NCBI GenBank assembly: GCA_021464245.1
Contig: JADCRB010000153.1
Coordinates: 1,302,001 to 1,366,000, forward strand
Length of the DNA stretch: 64,000 bases
Reading direction: 5' to 3'
Source of the DNA: Carallia brachiata
Taxonomy: Eukaryota; Streptophyta; Magnoliopsida; Malpighiales; Rhizophoraceae
In this document: positions 36,165-47,439 of the stretch, one piece after another
How positions within the stretch are numbered: position 1 is the first letter of the stretch
Layout of the letters: every line of letters begins with the position of its first letter
Made by a program: the position numbers and the translations under genes
The notes under the pieces: model-generated
The model's database searches: none
Told to the model about the DNA's origin: nothing
The model's input: only the letters and a program-made list of their open reading frames with translations

Positions 36165-37096
36165 TCTGCGCGTTGGGGAAACACTTGTGGGCTCTCTAGT
36201 GGATTGTAACGGGCTGAAATTATATCAACCTGATAAAAACGTGGGCCTGAAACAATTAAGGCCCAATATAGCCGACGTCGTTTCATTCCACCGACTTACC
36301 AGTAGATTAAAAACTTCTCCTTGGGCACAAAAACGACGTCACTTGCAAGTCCACCGTCCATTAGGGTTCGAAATAGGTCGGTTGAGAACTAGGCCCAACA
36401 CTAGAAATACAGGCCCTGCGCTACCGAAGTAGCCCATCTTCTTTTTCATATATTTTTCAAATGAAAGTGAAAACGGAGGGGGGAGGCGCGAAGTGCAACG
36501 GCTTCTTCTTTCTTCTTCTCCGTCTGATTCTCATTGATTCGCAATGTCATGTCCGTTTTCTTCCTTCTCCTCTTTGCATTCCACTTTCGATTCCAGTTTC
36601 TTGATTTTTCTTTTCCAGATATGTTTTTTTTCTCCTTCGATTTTTTTTTATTTTCTTTTGACTTTTTTCTCGTTTTCTGATACTGTCCTTTGTATTATTT
36701 TTGATTCGCACTCCGCCTTTAATTGTTTTCTCAAAGAAAGATTTTAGGATTTAATCTTTTCGGCACTTATTTCTTCCGCCATCAAAGAAATTCAAATTTA
36801 AATGTTAGGTTTTCTGCTTCTTGAATTTGTTTTTCTTCAAGATTTTGTTTTCCTATTAACCAATCGGATTCTCTGTATTATTTTCTTGGATTTTTTATGA
36901 ATTAGGTTTGGGGTCTATATCCTTTTTGAATTATTATCACTTTTTTTTTTCTTTTTGTTTGTTTTTTTAGTGTTTGTTTAATTTGCTTCTGTTTTCTTTG
37001 CGCATAAATTTTATTCCTGCCTTGGTCGTTCCAGAATTTAATTGCCGACTTTTGAGCTATTAGGTTTTTCTGTTTCTTGAGTGAGCTTGGTATCTC
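36165..37096 (+). repeat. M module copy 5, left part (split by Copia-2)
   Basis: Best-preserved promoter part: GTGGGCCTG, AAGGCCCAAT and TAGGCCCAAC (site II-like), and GACGTC at 36274-36279 and 36335-36340. The TATA position is mutated (TAGAAATA near 36410). A C/T-rich leader runs to about 36950. The short ATG exon seen in other copies is deleted here. The module resumes at 42114. Confidence 0.7.
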
Positions 37097-37565
37097 TGAA
37101 GACTCAAGTGGTGCTGCCATTTTGCCTTCACAGTGTTGCAAGTGCTGGTTCTCTCGCCCAACCTTGCTGACAGTTATGGCAGTTACAAGCATCTGCTGTC
37201 CAGAGCATTTTGGAGGGCAAAATTATTTAAATTTGAATGTATTTGTATTTTGGAGCTTTGTTGTTTCAGTCATTGACTGATATGTAATCATTAGCAGCTA
37301 ATGATTACCTTAAGTTAAGTTCAAATTAATTTGAAAGTTGTAAAAAAGCTGTATCTGTAACAGCTTTGTGATGGGACATGTTTTTTTTGTAATTTCTATA
37401 TACATTGCTGCAAAGATCAATGGAACGTTGAGATGGCCATTTTAATCATCACATCATCTTTCATTTTCCCTTCCTTCTCTCTACACACACAAATTTAGCT
37501 CTTAAACACATAAAGAAGAGCTACAACTTTGCACTTCAACTGAAAAGTTTGAAACTAATCCAACA
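37097..37565 (+). repeat. Copia-2 5' LTR
   Basis: 469 bp, TG...CA ends, with the tRNA-Met primer site four bases downstream. Confidence 0.92.
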
Positions 37566-37683
37566 ATTCTGGTATCAGAGCTGTTAAGTTCCTTTTGTGA
37601 CCTGTAAAAAGAGTTTGGCAAAGAGAGTATACACGTGAGGGAGTGACAAATCAGAGTGAGACCAAATACAAACCCAGTAACAA

Positions 37684-40600
37684 ATGGCCTCTGCAAGTTT
37701 TCAGCCACAACCCCCACCTAAGTTCACTGGTGAAAACTTCTCTCAGTGGACAGTCATGATGAGAACTTACCTAAGGGCTTTTGACCTCTGGGAAGTGACA
37801 GAGACTGGTACTGATCCAGCCCCTTTACCCCCAAATCCTACTTTAGCTCAAATCAAACACCACAGTGAACAAGTTTCAAAAAAATATAAGGCACTCACCT
37901 GCATCCAAACAGCAGTGTCAGAGTCCATATTTAACAGGATCATGGCCTGTGAAACAGCAAAAGAAGCTTGGGATAGGCTGAAGGAGGAGTTTGGTGGCAG
38001 CTTGAGGACAAGAAACATGCAGCTGCTGAACCTGAGAAGAGAGTTTGAAGTGTTGAAAATGAAAGATTCAGAAACTATAAAGGAGTATAGTGATAAGTTG
38101 ATGAAAGTGGTCAATCAAATCAGGGTCCTAGGAGAGGATTTTCCTGACAAGCTGGTTGTTCATAAAGTTCTTGTGAGTGTTCCTGAGAAATTTGAAGCTA
38201 AAATTTCTTCATTGGAGGACTCAAAGGACTTAAATACCATTACATTGGCAGAATTGATCTATGCTCTTCAAGCACAGGAGCAGAGGAGACTTCTCAGACA
38301 GGAGGAGTCCACAGAAGGAGCTCTTCAAGCAAAGCTAAAGTCAAAGTCTTAGCAGAAGAAGAAACAACCAGGTAAAAATGAAAAGAAGGAAGCTGATTCA
38401 ACTAAGGTGCAGGGCAGGAAGCAGTACTCACCATGTGAGCATTGCAAGAAAACAAATCATCCAGCAAAATATTGCTGGAACAGGCCTGATCTAGTTTGCA
38501 AAATCTGCAACAAGAAAGGGCATTCTGAACGGATTTGTTGGCATAGAGGCAAGCAAAGGCAACCTCAGCAGCAAGGAGAGCCAAGTTCACAGAAGGCTCA
38601 AATAGCTGAAGGAGATCAAGATGAAGAGGAGCAACTATTTGTAGCTGTGTGTAGTGCCAACAAGAATGACAATGAAGCTTGGCTGGTGGACAGTGGCTGT
38701 ACCAGCCATATGTCACCTTATATTCATGTGTTTAAGACACTTGATGATTCTTTCAAATCAAAGGTCAAAGTTGGAAATGGTGAGATAATTCAAGTGGCAG
38801 GAAAGGGGACAGCAGTATTCAAGACCAACACAGGTATCAAAACCATATCAGATGTGCTTTATGTACCTGCCATAAACCAGAATTTACTTTCTGTTGGTCA
38901 ATTACTTGAAAAAAATTGTTCTTTGACCTTTAAAGACAAGTCTTGCACCATATATGATGCTTCTGGATGTGAACTTGTCACTGTTCCTATGCAAAAGAAA
39001 AGCTTCCTTATTGACATGAACAGCATAGAACCTCATGCTCTATCTGCTTCAGTTGTGGAGACAAATCTTTGGCATCAAAGATTTGGTCATTTTCACTACG
39101 GTGGTTTACAAAAGCTGCAAAAGGAGCAGCTTGTTCTTGATTTACCAATTATGGTTGAGAATCCTGATGTATGCCAAGTATGTCAGCTTGGGAAACAGTC
39201 AAGACTTCCCTTCACTGCTGACCAGACATGGAGAGCAAAGGAGAGACTCCAACTTGTGCATTCTGACACATGTGGTCCTATGAGCATTGAGTCTCTAAGC
39301 GGCAGCAGGTACTTTATCAGTTTCATTGATGACTGCTCTCGTTATTGTTGGGTATATTTTTTAAAATCTAAAGCTGATGTCCCTAATGTATTCCTGAAGT
39401 TCAAAACCTGGGTTGAAAAGCAGTCAGGATTGAAAATTAAAGCACTGAGAACAGATAATGGAACTGAGTATGGTTCAGTTTTCTTCAAGCAAATATGCAT
39501 TGAAGCTGGTATACATCATCAATTAACTGCACCTTACACTCCCCAACAAAATGGGGTGAGTGAAAGGAAAAACAGAAATTTGTTAGACATGTCAAGATGT
39601 CTGTTATTCCAGAAGTCCATGCCTAAATGTTTTTGGGCTGAGGCAGTCTCAACTGCATGCTATCTGCAAAACAGATTGCCCACTAAAGCTTTGATTGCAA
39701 GTACTCCATATGAAGCTTGGTTTTGTGCCAAACCTTCTGTGAGCCATCTTAAGATTTTTGGTTGTATTTGCTATTCTCAAATTCCAGAGCAGAAAAGAGG
39801 CAAACTGGATTACAGATCCTCAATTTCAGTGTTTATTGGCTACACTGATACTAGTCACAACTATAGAATCTATGATGTGCATTCAAAAAAGGTTTCTATT
39901 GCTAGAAACATCAAGTTTTCTGAGGAAGAAAAATGGAACTGGGAAAGGTCAGAAATTGAATCCAAAAATGTTCAAAACACACATCCACAGCAGCCACAAG
40001 TGTATGATTCTGATCCTTCTGAAGAAGAAAATATTGATTATGCTCCAGTCAGAGGAACCAGAACTCTCACTGATGTGTATGAGAGATCAAATGCAGCTGT
40101 ACTTGAACCTGTCAGCTTTGATGAAGCATTTAATCATGCTGGCTGGAAGGCTGCAATGCAAGAAGAAATTAATGCTATTGAAAAGAACAAGACATGGTTC
40201 CTTGTTTCCAAACCAACAAATAAGAGAGCTATTGGTGTTAAATGGATATATAGGGCCAAGTACAATTCTGATGGCTCATTGAACAAGTTGAAAGCAAGAT
40301 TAGTGGCAAAGGGGTACAGTCAAAAGGTTGGTGTTGATTACACTGAAACCTTTGCTCCTGTAGCCAGAATGGACACCATAAAGCTCTTGTTAGCTATTGC
40401 TGCTCATAAAGGATGGTTGGTACATCAGCTGGATGTCAAATCAGCTTTTCTAAATGGTGTCTTGCAAGAAGAGCTGTATGTGGAACAACCTGAAGGATTT
40501 ATCAAAAAAGGAGAAGAAAACAAGGTTTATCTCCTAAAGAAGGCTCTATATGGCCTTAAACAGGCACCTAGAGCCTGGTACAGCAGAATACATAAGCATT

Positions 40601-41645
40601 TGCTGAAGATTGGATTCAATAGAAGTGTTAGTGAGGCAACACTTTATGCAAAAACTGCCAATTCTCATTCTCTGTATGTTTCCTTATATGTAGATGACTT
40701 AATGGTCATTGGTGATTGCCCCAATATCATTCAAAAGTTCAAAACAGAAATGAAGGATCAATTTGATATGACTGATTTGGGAATGATGCATTATTTCCTT
40801 GGCCTGGAAGTTCTTCAGTCCAAGCAAGGAATCTTTGTGAGTCAAGAGAAGTATGCAAAGCAAATACTTGAGAAGTTTAATATGCACTCTTGCAGAAGTT
40901 CAAAAACTCCTCTCATACCAGGAGAGAAGTTAATGAAAGAAGATGGCTCACCTAAAACAGATGCAAGTAATTTCAGAAGTCTCATTGGGTGTCTTCTATA
41001 TCTCTCAGCCACTAGACCAGATATAATGCACTCAGTGAGCTTGCTTTCCAGGTTCATGCACACACCAAGTGACATGCATCTTCAAGCTGGAAAAAGGATA
41101 TTGGGATATGTTCAAGGGACAACAGGTTTGGGGATTATGTTCAGAAAGGAAAGTGAAATGCAACTAGTTGGATATGTTGATAGTGACTGGGCAGGGTCAC
41201 TTGATGACATGAGAAACACTACAGGCTATCTCTTTACCCTTGGCTCTGGAGTTTTCAACTGGAGTTCAAGGAAGCAACCTACTGTGGCACAGTCCACTGC
41301 TGAAGCTGAGTACATTGCTGCAGCCTCAGCAGTAAATCATGCCATTTGGATCAAAAAATTCTTGCTGATTTAAATTTGAAACAAAGTGAAGCAACTCCAA
41401 TCCTTTGTGACAACCAAGCTGGAATAGCCATATCAAAGAATCCAGTTCTATATGGCAGAACAAAACATTTTAAAATCAAATTGCACTTCATCAGGGAAGC
41501 ACAAGAAGATCAGCTAGTCAATCTGATTTATTGCAGCTCAAAAAACCAAATTGCAGACATATTGACCAAAAGCCTGCACAGGTCCAGGTTTGAGGAATTG
41601 AGAAAAGCTTTAGGAATGCAAAATTATAGCACCAAGGAGGAGTGA
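37684..41645 (+). pseudogene. Copia-2 gag-pol polyprotein with one stop and one frameshift
   Basis: Gag (37684-38349) is followed in the same frame by a TAG at 38350-38352. The frame then stays open to 41373. Domains: two zinc knuckles (CEHCKKTNHPAKYC, CKICNKKGHSERIC), protease (WLVDSGCTSHMS), GAG-pre-integrase (LWHQRFGH...CQVCQLGK), integrase (DTCGPM, FIDDCSRYCW, RTDNGTEY, YTPQQNGVSERKNR), reverse transcriptase (KARLVAKGYSQ, QLDVKSAFLNG, YVDD near 40690) and RNase H (DSDWAGS, TAEAEYIAA, DNQAGIAIS). A one-base loss near 41365 shifts the last part into another frame. That part (to 41645) ends with a stop formed by the first bases of the 3' LTR. All enzyme motifs are intact, so the element was active recently. 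Confidence 0.93.
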
Positions 41646-42113
41646 AGACTCAAGTGGTGCTGCCATTTTGCCTTCACAGTGTTGCAAGTGCTGGTTTTCT
41701 CGCCCAACCTTGCTGACAGTTATGGCAGTTACAAGCATCTGCTGTCCAGAGCATTTTGGAGGGCAAAATTATTTAAATTTGAATGTATTTGTATTTTGGA
41801 GCTTTGTTGTTTCAGTCATTGACTGATATGTAATCATTAGCAGCTAATGATTACCTTAAGTTAAGTTCAAATTAATTTGAAAGTTGTAAAAAAGCTGTAT
41901 CTGTAACAGCTTTGTGATGGGACATGTTTTTTTTGTAATTTCTATATACATTGCTGCAAAGATCAATGGAACGTTGAGATGACCATTTTAATCATCACAT
42001 CATCTTTCATTTTCCCTTCCTTCTCTCTACACACACAAATTTAGCTCTTAAAAACACATAAAGAAGAGCTACAACTCTGCACTTCAACTAAAAAGTTTGA
42101 AACTAATCCAACA
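41643..42113 (+). repeat. Copia-2 3' LTR
   Basis: 471 bp, nearly identical to the 5' LTR, followed by the target duplication ATCTC. Confidence 0.92.
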
Positions 42114-42360
42114 ATCTCGTTTTGTCTTTATTGAATTAGTTTATTTGTTTCTTTTTTTTTTTTTTTTTTGTTAAACTTGAGTATTCGAAATCATATTCGA
42201 TTCTAATTAATATAATTTGAGCTTCTGAGTTTATTTGTTTCTTGATGGTATCCTTTTAATTGAATAATTAGGCGGGTCTGTTTCCCCTTAGATAAGAGAC
42301 GCTCCCTTCCTTCCGTCCTAAATATCTTTTGTTAAGTTTTACTCTTTTGAATTTAAAAAA
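42114..42360 (+). repeat. M module copy 5, right part
   Basis: Resumes module sequence (TTTATTTGTTTCTTGATGGT, GGTCTGTTTCCCCTTAGAT, CCTAAATATCTTTTGTTAAG) corresponding to 23080-23215 and 15240-15340. It lies just beyond the 3' end of SBT copy D, as M1 and M2 do for B and C. Confidence 0.65.
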
Positions 42361-42547
42361 GAAAACAAAAATATTTAATACGCACTGCCCAAACTCTATT
42401 CATTCACACGTCATATGAATAATCTGATCTCAATACATAAATATATTATAAAAAAAAAAAAAAAGGTGCCAGTGTACATGAATTAAACAGATTTGCTCGT
42501 CAGCCAACACAACAGTGCATTATTATTGAACAGTAGACCAAGTAAGC

Positions 42548-45500
42548 TTAAGTTCCCCTTCTGGTCGTCCTTACTACAATAGGACTCCTAACATGGTGCC
42601 ACCCATCTGACCATGTGAGCCCTCCAAACGCATAGCTGCCAGTGCGAGACAAACTACCATTGCCTCTGGCATGATCCAACGTAACCTTGAAACTTTTCTC
42701 TTCATTGATTTTTGTGAATTCCAGACTCATTGGTTCAATCTTGACTGAAATTCCGTCGGGCGCTTTGATGCGAGCTCTATATATCCCTGGAGCTCCCACA
42801 TTCTTTAAGGTTCGAGTCAATGTGACTTTGCCTGAAAGGTTGGGCACAGCAATTGATGGATAGTTGAAAGCCAACAAACTAGCATTTTTGCTGGGGCACT
42901 CGTATTGATCTTCTGAAAAAATTGATATTTGTGTTGAATTGTAGCCGATGGAGCATAGGAAATTCAAGTAGTCCGTGGTAGTTAAATCATAGACCAAGCC
43001 TGGGTCCGCTGCACGGTTTGGCCATACATGGCCTGCACCATAGTTGAAGGGGCTTGCCTCAACAAGGGAGCTGGTGGCAATTGGTTGCCTCACATTACTT
43101 CTAGTTCTTGCTGGAATGTCACAAATATGATGACAAAATTTCAAGTTTATGTTGTTTATTGTAGAAATTCATACTAAATGTAGTCAAGAGGCTAATGAAA
43201 GGAGATGGGACTACCAGTGGTCATGATTGCAGACTTGATTGCAGCAGGACTCCAATAAGGGTGCACGGTTTTGAGTAGACCAGCGATGCCAGAAACATGG
43301 GGGCATGACATTGAAGTCCCGGAGACAATGTTGAATAGAAATTTGCGCTCGTCTTCAGGCAGAGAAGAAGCACGCGCTTCTGTGTAGGCAGCTAAGATAA
43401 AGGATCCGGGTGCAGTAATGTCGGGCTGAAATTTAAAGAGAGTTTATCAGAAGCGCATTGCAAGCTAGTGCCTCTAATCAACAATATGTGCTCTCTTTTT
43501 CTGTAAGGACTAAAATGGCATTTCTTTGGTCCTTTATTGTTGTTGTTTTTGGAAGAGAGGAGCACACCTTGAGTATTTCTGGAGTGATTTCATTTGGTCC
43601 AACGGAAGAAAAATTGGCCATGATAGGAGCAGCCACCTCTGCAACTTCAGTACCACCACTTATGTAAGCTACGGGTGATCTGAGCAACAAAAAGTAATTC
43701 CCAAAAAATATGTCAAGGTGGGCTGGATTGACAAGTTGCCACAATCACATACTAATTGCACCAGAAAAACTAGTATAAAACACTCACCTTGTGCTTTGGA
43801 TGTATAATAAAATGGAGAGACCATCAGCTGCGGAGACAAGAGAAGTTGGAATAAAATGTCGACCAGGATTTATAGTAGATCCTGCAAATGAACTGGCAAG
43901 AACCATCCCAATGCCTCCAGCCTGGGCAACAACAAAGCCTGGCTCTATCATGTCCCTACCAGTACCGCTAAAACATAACACAATCTTTCCTTTCACCTTT
44001 GTTGCATCAAGGGATCCAGGAGAGCAGTATTGTCTGCCAATTAAGCATAGGTGCTTAAGATTGTGGTAACTGCAAAAATAACTTATTTGACAAAGCTCGA
44101 ATAAGTTTGCTTACGAATCACGAGCCGATGTATTGGCAGCTTTGGCATCCACAGCATATATCAATCGATGATACTTCTTAGCCGGTAATGTATTGGTATT
44201 AAAGCTCCGACCCTGATAATTAAGCACAATTTTCTTGATTGTAAGTCTCGGATAGCCTCAACTGCTGCAAAATGGAATTAGCTAACTGGATGATCTACTA
44301 AACACAAACCTTAAAACTCTTGTAATTTCCAAGGAAGACATCAGACGTAAAATCCCTGTCAATTGTGCTAGCTCCGACGGTTAAAATCCACGGAGCTACA
44401 TTTGTAACTGTTCCAGTTGCTGGTCCACTGTTGCCTGCTGAGCAAACAACAAGGATCCCATTTTTAACAGCACGAAATGATCCAATTGAAATGCCATCGC
44501 TGAAGTAAGGGCGAGGTCTTCTTGATCCAAGCGAAATGGACAAGATGTCAACCCCATCTTGAATTGCAGCATCAAAGGCGGCCAATATGTCAGCATCATA
44601 ACAGCTTGGCCAGCAAACCTTGTATGAGGCAACTCGCGCAGCCGGTGATCCGCCCTTTGCTGTTCCATTGGCAGAACCCAGTAAGTTTGCTCCAGAAACA
44701 AAGCGACCGCCGGCTGTAGAGAGGGTGTGTGTGCCATGACCATCAGTGTCTCGTGCTGTGTTGAAGGATGCATTAAGTGGACGGCCTAAAGCAGCTTCAT
44801 AGCCCTTGTTGAAGTACCTTGCTCCAATCAGCTTCCTGTTGGCAATGATATTTTCTTTCATCTATATGTTTCAGATTAAAAATCCATAGCTAGTAACTCG
44901 AAATAATGCGGTCAAAAGCATCATGCAGCGACCCACAAAAAAAAATGTAAGGATTTTGTTTTAATTTAAATCATTGTTTCGGTACACTAATGCGTCATAC
45001 TAGCGACTGGAATAATATTAGAAAAGTTGCAAGAATATGATAATTTAGATGCGTATTAAATGTGAATTCATATATTGTATTATTATAATTATTTATTACA
45101 TATTTTTTGTTTTTTGATTTATATAATAATTAATTATAAGTATTATAAATATGCATTTAACGATTATAATAATATAATATAAATTACAATTAAATTCTAT
45201 ATGTTATTTGCAAGGCTAATTTATATATGCAGCCTTAAGAAATTAAGAAAATAGATGACCAAAATACAAAAATTGAGAAAATTAATAAAACCTGTTGCAT
45301 TTAACTCCGTCATTTCTATCACATAAACCTTTCCATCTCGATGGAATGGGTCCCATCCCCTCGTCATTGAAACTTTCTGATTCCGGCCACACACCTATCA
45401 TTCAACCATCAGCCACACCGCAAGGTCAATGGTGAAATGGTCAAACATAAGTCAACAACACCCCACAAGGTCAAAAGCAAAACGGTCAAACAGAAGTCTG

Positions 45501-46769
45501 GCAAAAGGGCTGAAAATTAATTACCAGTGTCCAGGTTTCCAATAATAACGTCTTCACCAAACCTGGCTTTCAGCCAGAGGGAATCTGCTGGAATTTTTCC
45601 ATTGCTGCCTTCTAGTCCAAGAAACTCCCATGACCTTGTTGTGTGTAGTTCGTTCACTTCATTTGCAAAAACTGATACAACCTCCGGTCGGTCTACATCC
45701 AGTATTGTGAACAAAAATCATAAAACCATTAAGTTATTGAATCCCATTACATAACCATACAAAAAGTTGTTCAAACAGTATTTATATTGTAATAATTAAT
45801 GTATTTTATATAAGCATAATAAAAAATAAAAAAATATAAATTAAAAAAAATATTGATATTTTTTTTATTTTACATTTTTATTATTATATTTATTAAAAAA
45901 AATAATTATTGTTCTTTCATTTTATTTTTTTTGTATGAACAAAAACCAAGTAATGAATTGCTGGGATATAATATAACATTATAAGCCGTTGTTTTATGTG
46001 ATTCCATACTTGAGACTTCTTCTACTTCTTCGTCCTCGAGATTTGCGGCAAAGCCATTGATATAACTCGTGTAGGAATAAAATATTGCTTCTTTTGCCTT
46101 GTCCTTGCTGTTTCACCATATATAGATATAAAAGGATTAGCAACAGAATGCTTCACATTCATGGGGGATTGAATTATATATACATGAATCATCACCTTTT
46201 AATGCAAGAACCCAATAGCTCGTAGTGGGATTCAGTCACTGTATTGACATCTGCAGTAGAAGGCCTTCTACCCAGGTACACCACATAAGACTGGACAGCA
46301 TATGTAGCAGAACATTAGTCAAGTGAGGGAAAAAAAAAGCAGGATTACCAGGAAAAAAAAAGTAGATATCAGACAATTTTTCACCAACGTATCAAATTGT
46401 AATAAATTTTTATTTTTTTAATTAATTAATACTTTGTATAATAATAAAATAAAACGATAAAATGTATTTTTTTTTTAATTTCACATTTTATCAATGTGAT
46501 AGTAAAAAAATGAAGATTTATAACATTTTGACGGATGAGTTGGACAAAAATTCGGGGAAAAGTCTTCGAATATGCACCCACTACCGGATTATTCTCTCTT
46601 TTTCATCAAGGTGGTCTTTCTGGTATAGGCCAGTCACTAGTGTATTTGCATACATTTCAAGAAAAGAGGGATTAAGAAGAAGCAATCTTGCCTTTTTGAT
46701 AGCCAATGTTGGACTTTGCAAAGATGACAAAAGAAACAGGAGAAACAGAAGAGAAATGATAATCCCCAT
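42548..46769 (-). CDS. Subtilisin-like serine protease copy D (SBT5.3/AIR3 type), intact
   Basis: Eleven exons on the minus strand: 46692-46769, 46196-46290, 46010-46107, 45525-45692, 45292-45394, 44310-44835, 44115-44212, 43788-44069, 43568-43679, 43215-43425 and 42548-43110. They sum to 2334 nt, that is 777 residues plus stop. Signal peptide ending SPTLA, I9 propeptide, catalytic residues D145, H214, N316 and S558 (SGTSMSCPH), a PA insert and a Fn3-like tail. It is very close to copy C, with a 15-bp in-frame deletion in exon 2 (propeptide, GRRPSTADV where C has [14 protein letters not shown]). GC donor at intron 1 (46690-46691). Intron 3 carries an extra AT-rich insertion (about 45750-45920). 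It is expected to be secreted and active. Confidence 0.9.
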
Positions 46770-46847
46770 AATTCTTATTGTTTACTTCGCTTGTATCTAT
46801 TAAGAGCCTGCAGATGATCAATGCATCGCATGAAACAAGATCTACCC

Positions 46848-46855
46848 TTTATATA
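46848..46855 (-). promoter_or_regulatory. TATA box of SBT copy D
   Basis: The minus strand reads TATATAAA about 80 bp upstream of the ATG, aligned with the box of copy C. Confidence 0.6.
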
Positions 46856-46904
46856 GGATTTGTGGCTGCAACATCCCAGTTAATTAATTGCAAGGTTATT
46901 ACTC

Positions 46905-47375
46905 TTATGCTCTGTTTGTCTTGCTCATAAGAAAAGAAAGAGAAAGAAATCACGCTTATCTAAGCAAATTTCAGTGTTTGAATTTCATGAGAAATCCATG
47001 AGAAAAGCAAATCAAGGGAATATGTGGACGCTGTCAGAGGAAATTATTTTAAAAAGTCAAACGGATAAAAACAAAATAAAAAAAAAAAGAAATGCAATAA
47101 AAGTACCATAATAACCTAATTATATCTCAATCACTTATATTTTATAAAAATATTTTCATAACTTCAATTATACATTTTTCGTTCTCTTCATTCTCACGTA
47201 TAATTTAAACATATCAATTTTATTTTTAATCATTTTTTTCATATTTTCTCATTTATTTAAATAATAAATTTATTTATTTTTTTATCATAATTTTTTTTAT
47301 TCAAATTATTTTCTTTTTCATCACTTTCTTTCTCTTTAAAATTTTATAACTCAAACACACTATACATAGTCAATG
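46905..47375. mobile_element. MITE-like insertion in the upstream region of SBT copy D
   Basis: Ends are imperfect inverted repeats (TATGCTCTGTTTG at left, CAAACACACTATA at right) around an AT-rich non-coding body. The copy C promoter (near 27320) runs uninterrupted from GTTATTACT to AGTCAATGTTT, showing an empty site. It resembles the element at 58675-59025. Confidence 0.65.
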
Positions 47376-47439
47376 TTTGGTAAGTTCTGCCACCGTAGTG
47401 TATTTTTTTATAGAAAATTATGGAGCGGACCATAATTAA

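Larger units (their letters stand above)
37097..42113 (+). mobile_element. Copia-2: nearly intact Ty1/copia LTR retrotransposon
   Basis: LTRs at 37097-37565 and 41643-42113 begin TGAAGACTCAAG and end AATCCAACA, and are almost identical (one 2-bp indel and a few substitutions). Target duplication ATCTC lies at 37092-37096 and 42114-42118. The primer site TGGTATCAGAGC is at 37570-37581, and a short purine tract AAGGAGGAG precedes the 3' LTR. Total length 5017 bp is typical for the superfamily. It sits inside M module 5 between SBT copies C and D. Confidence 0.95.
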
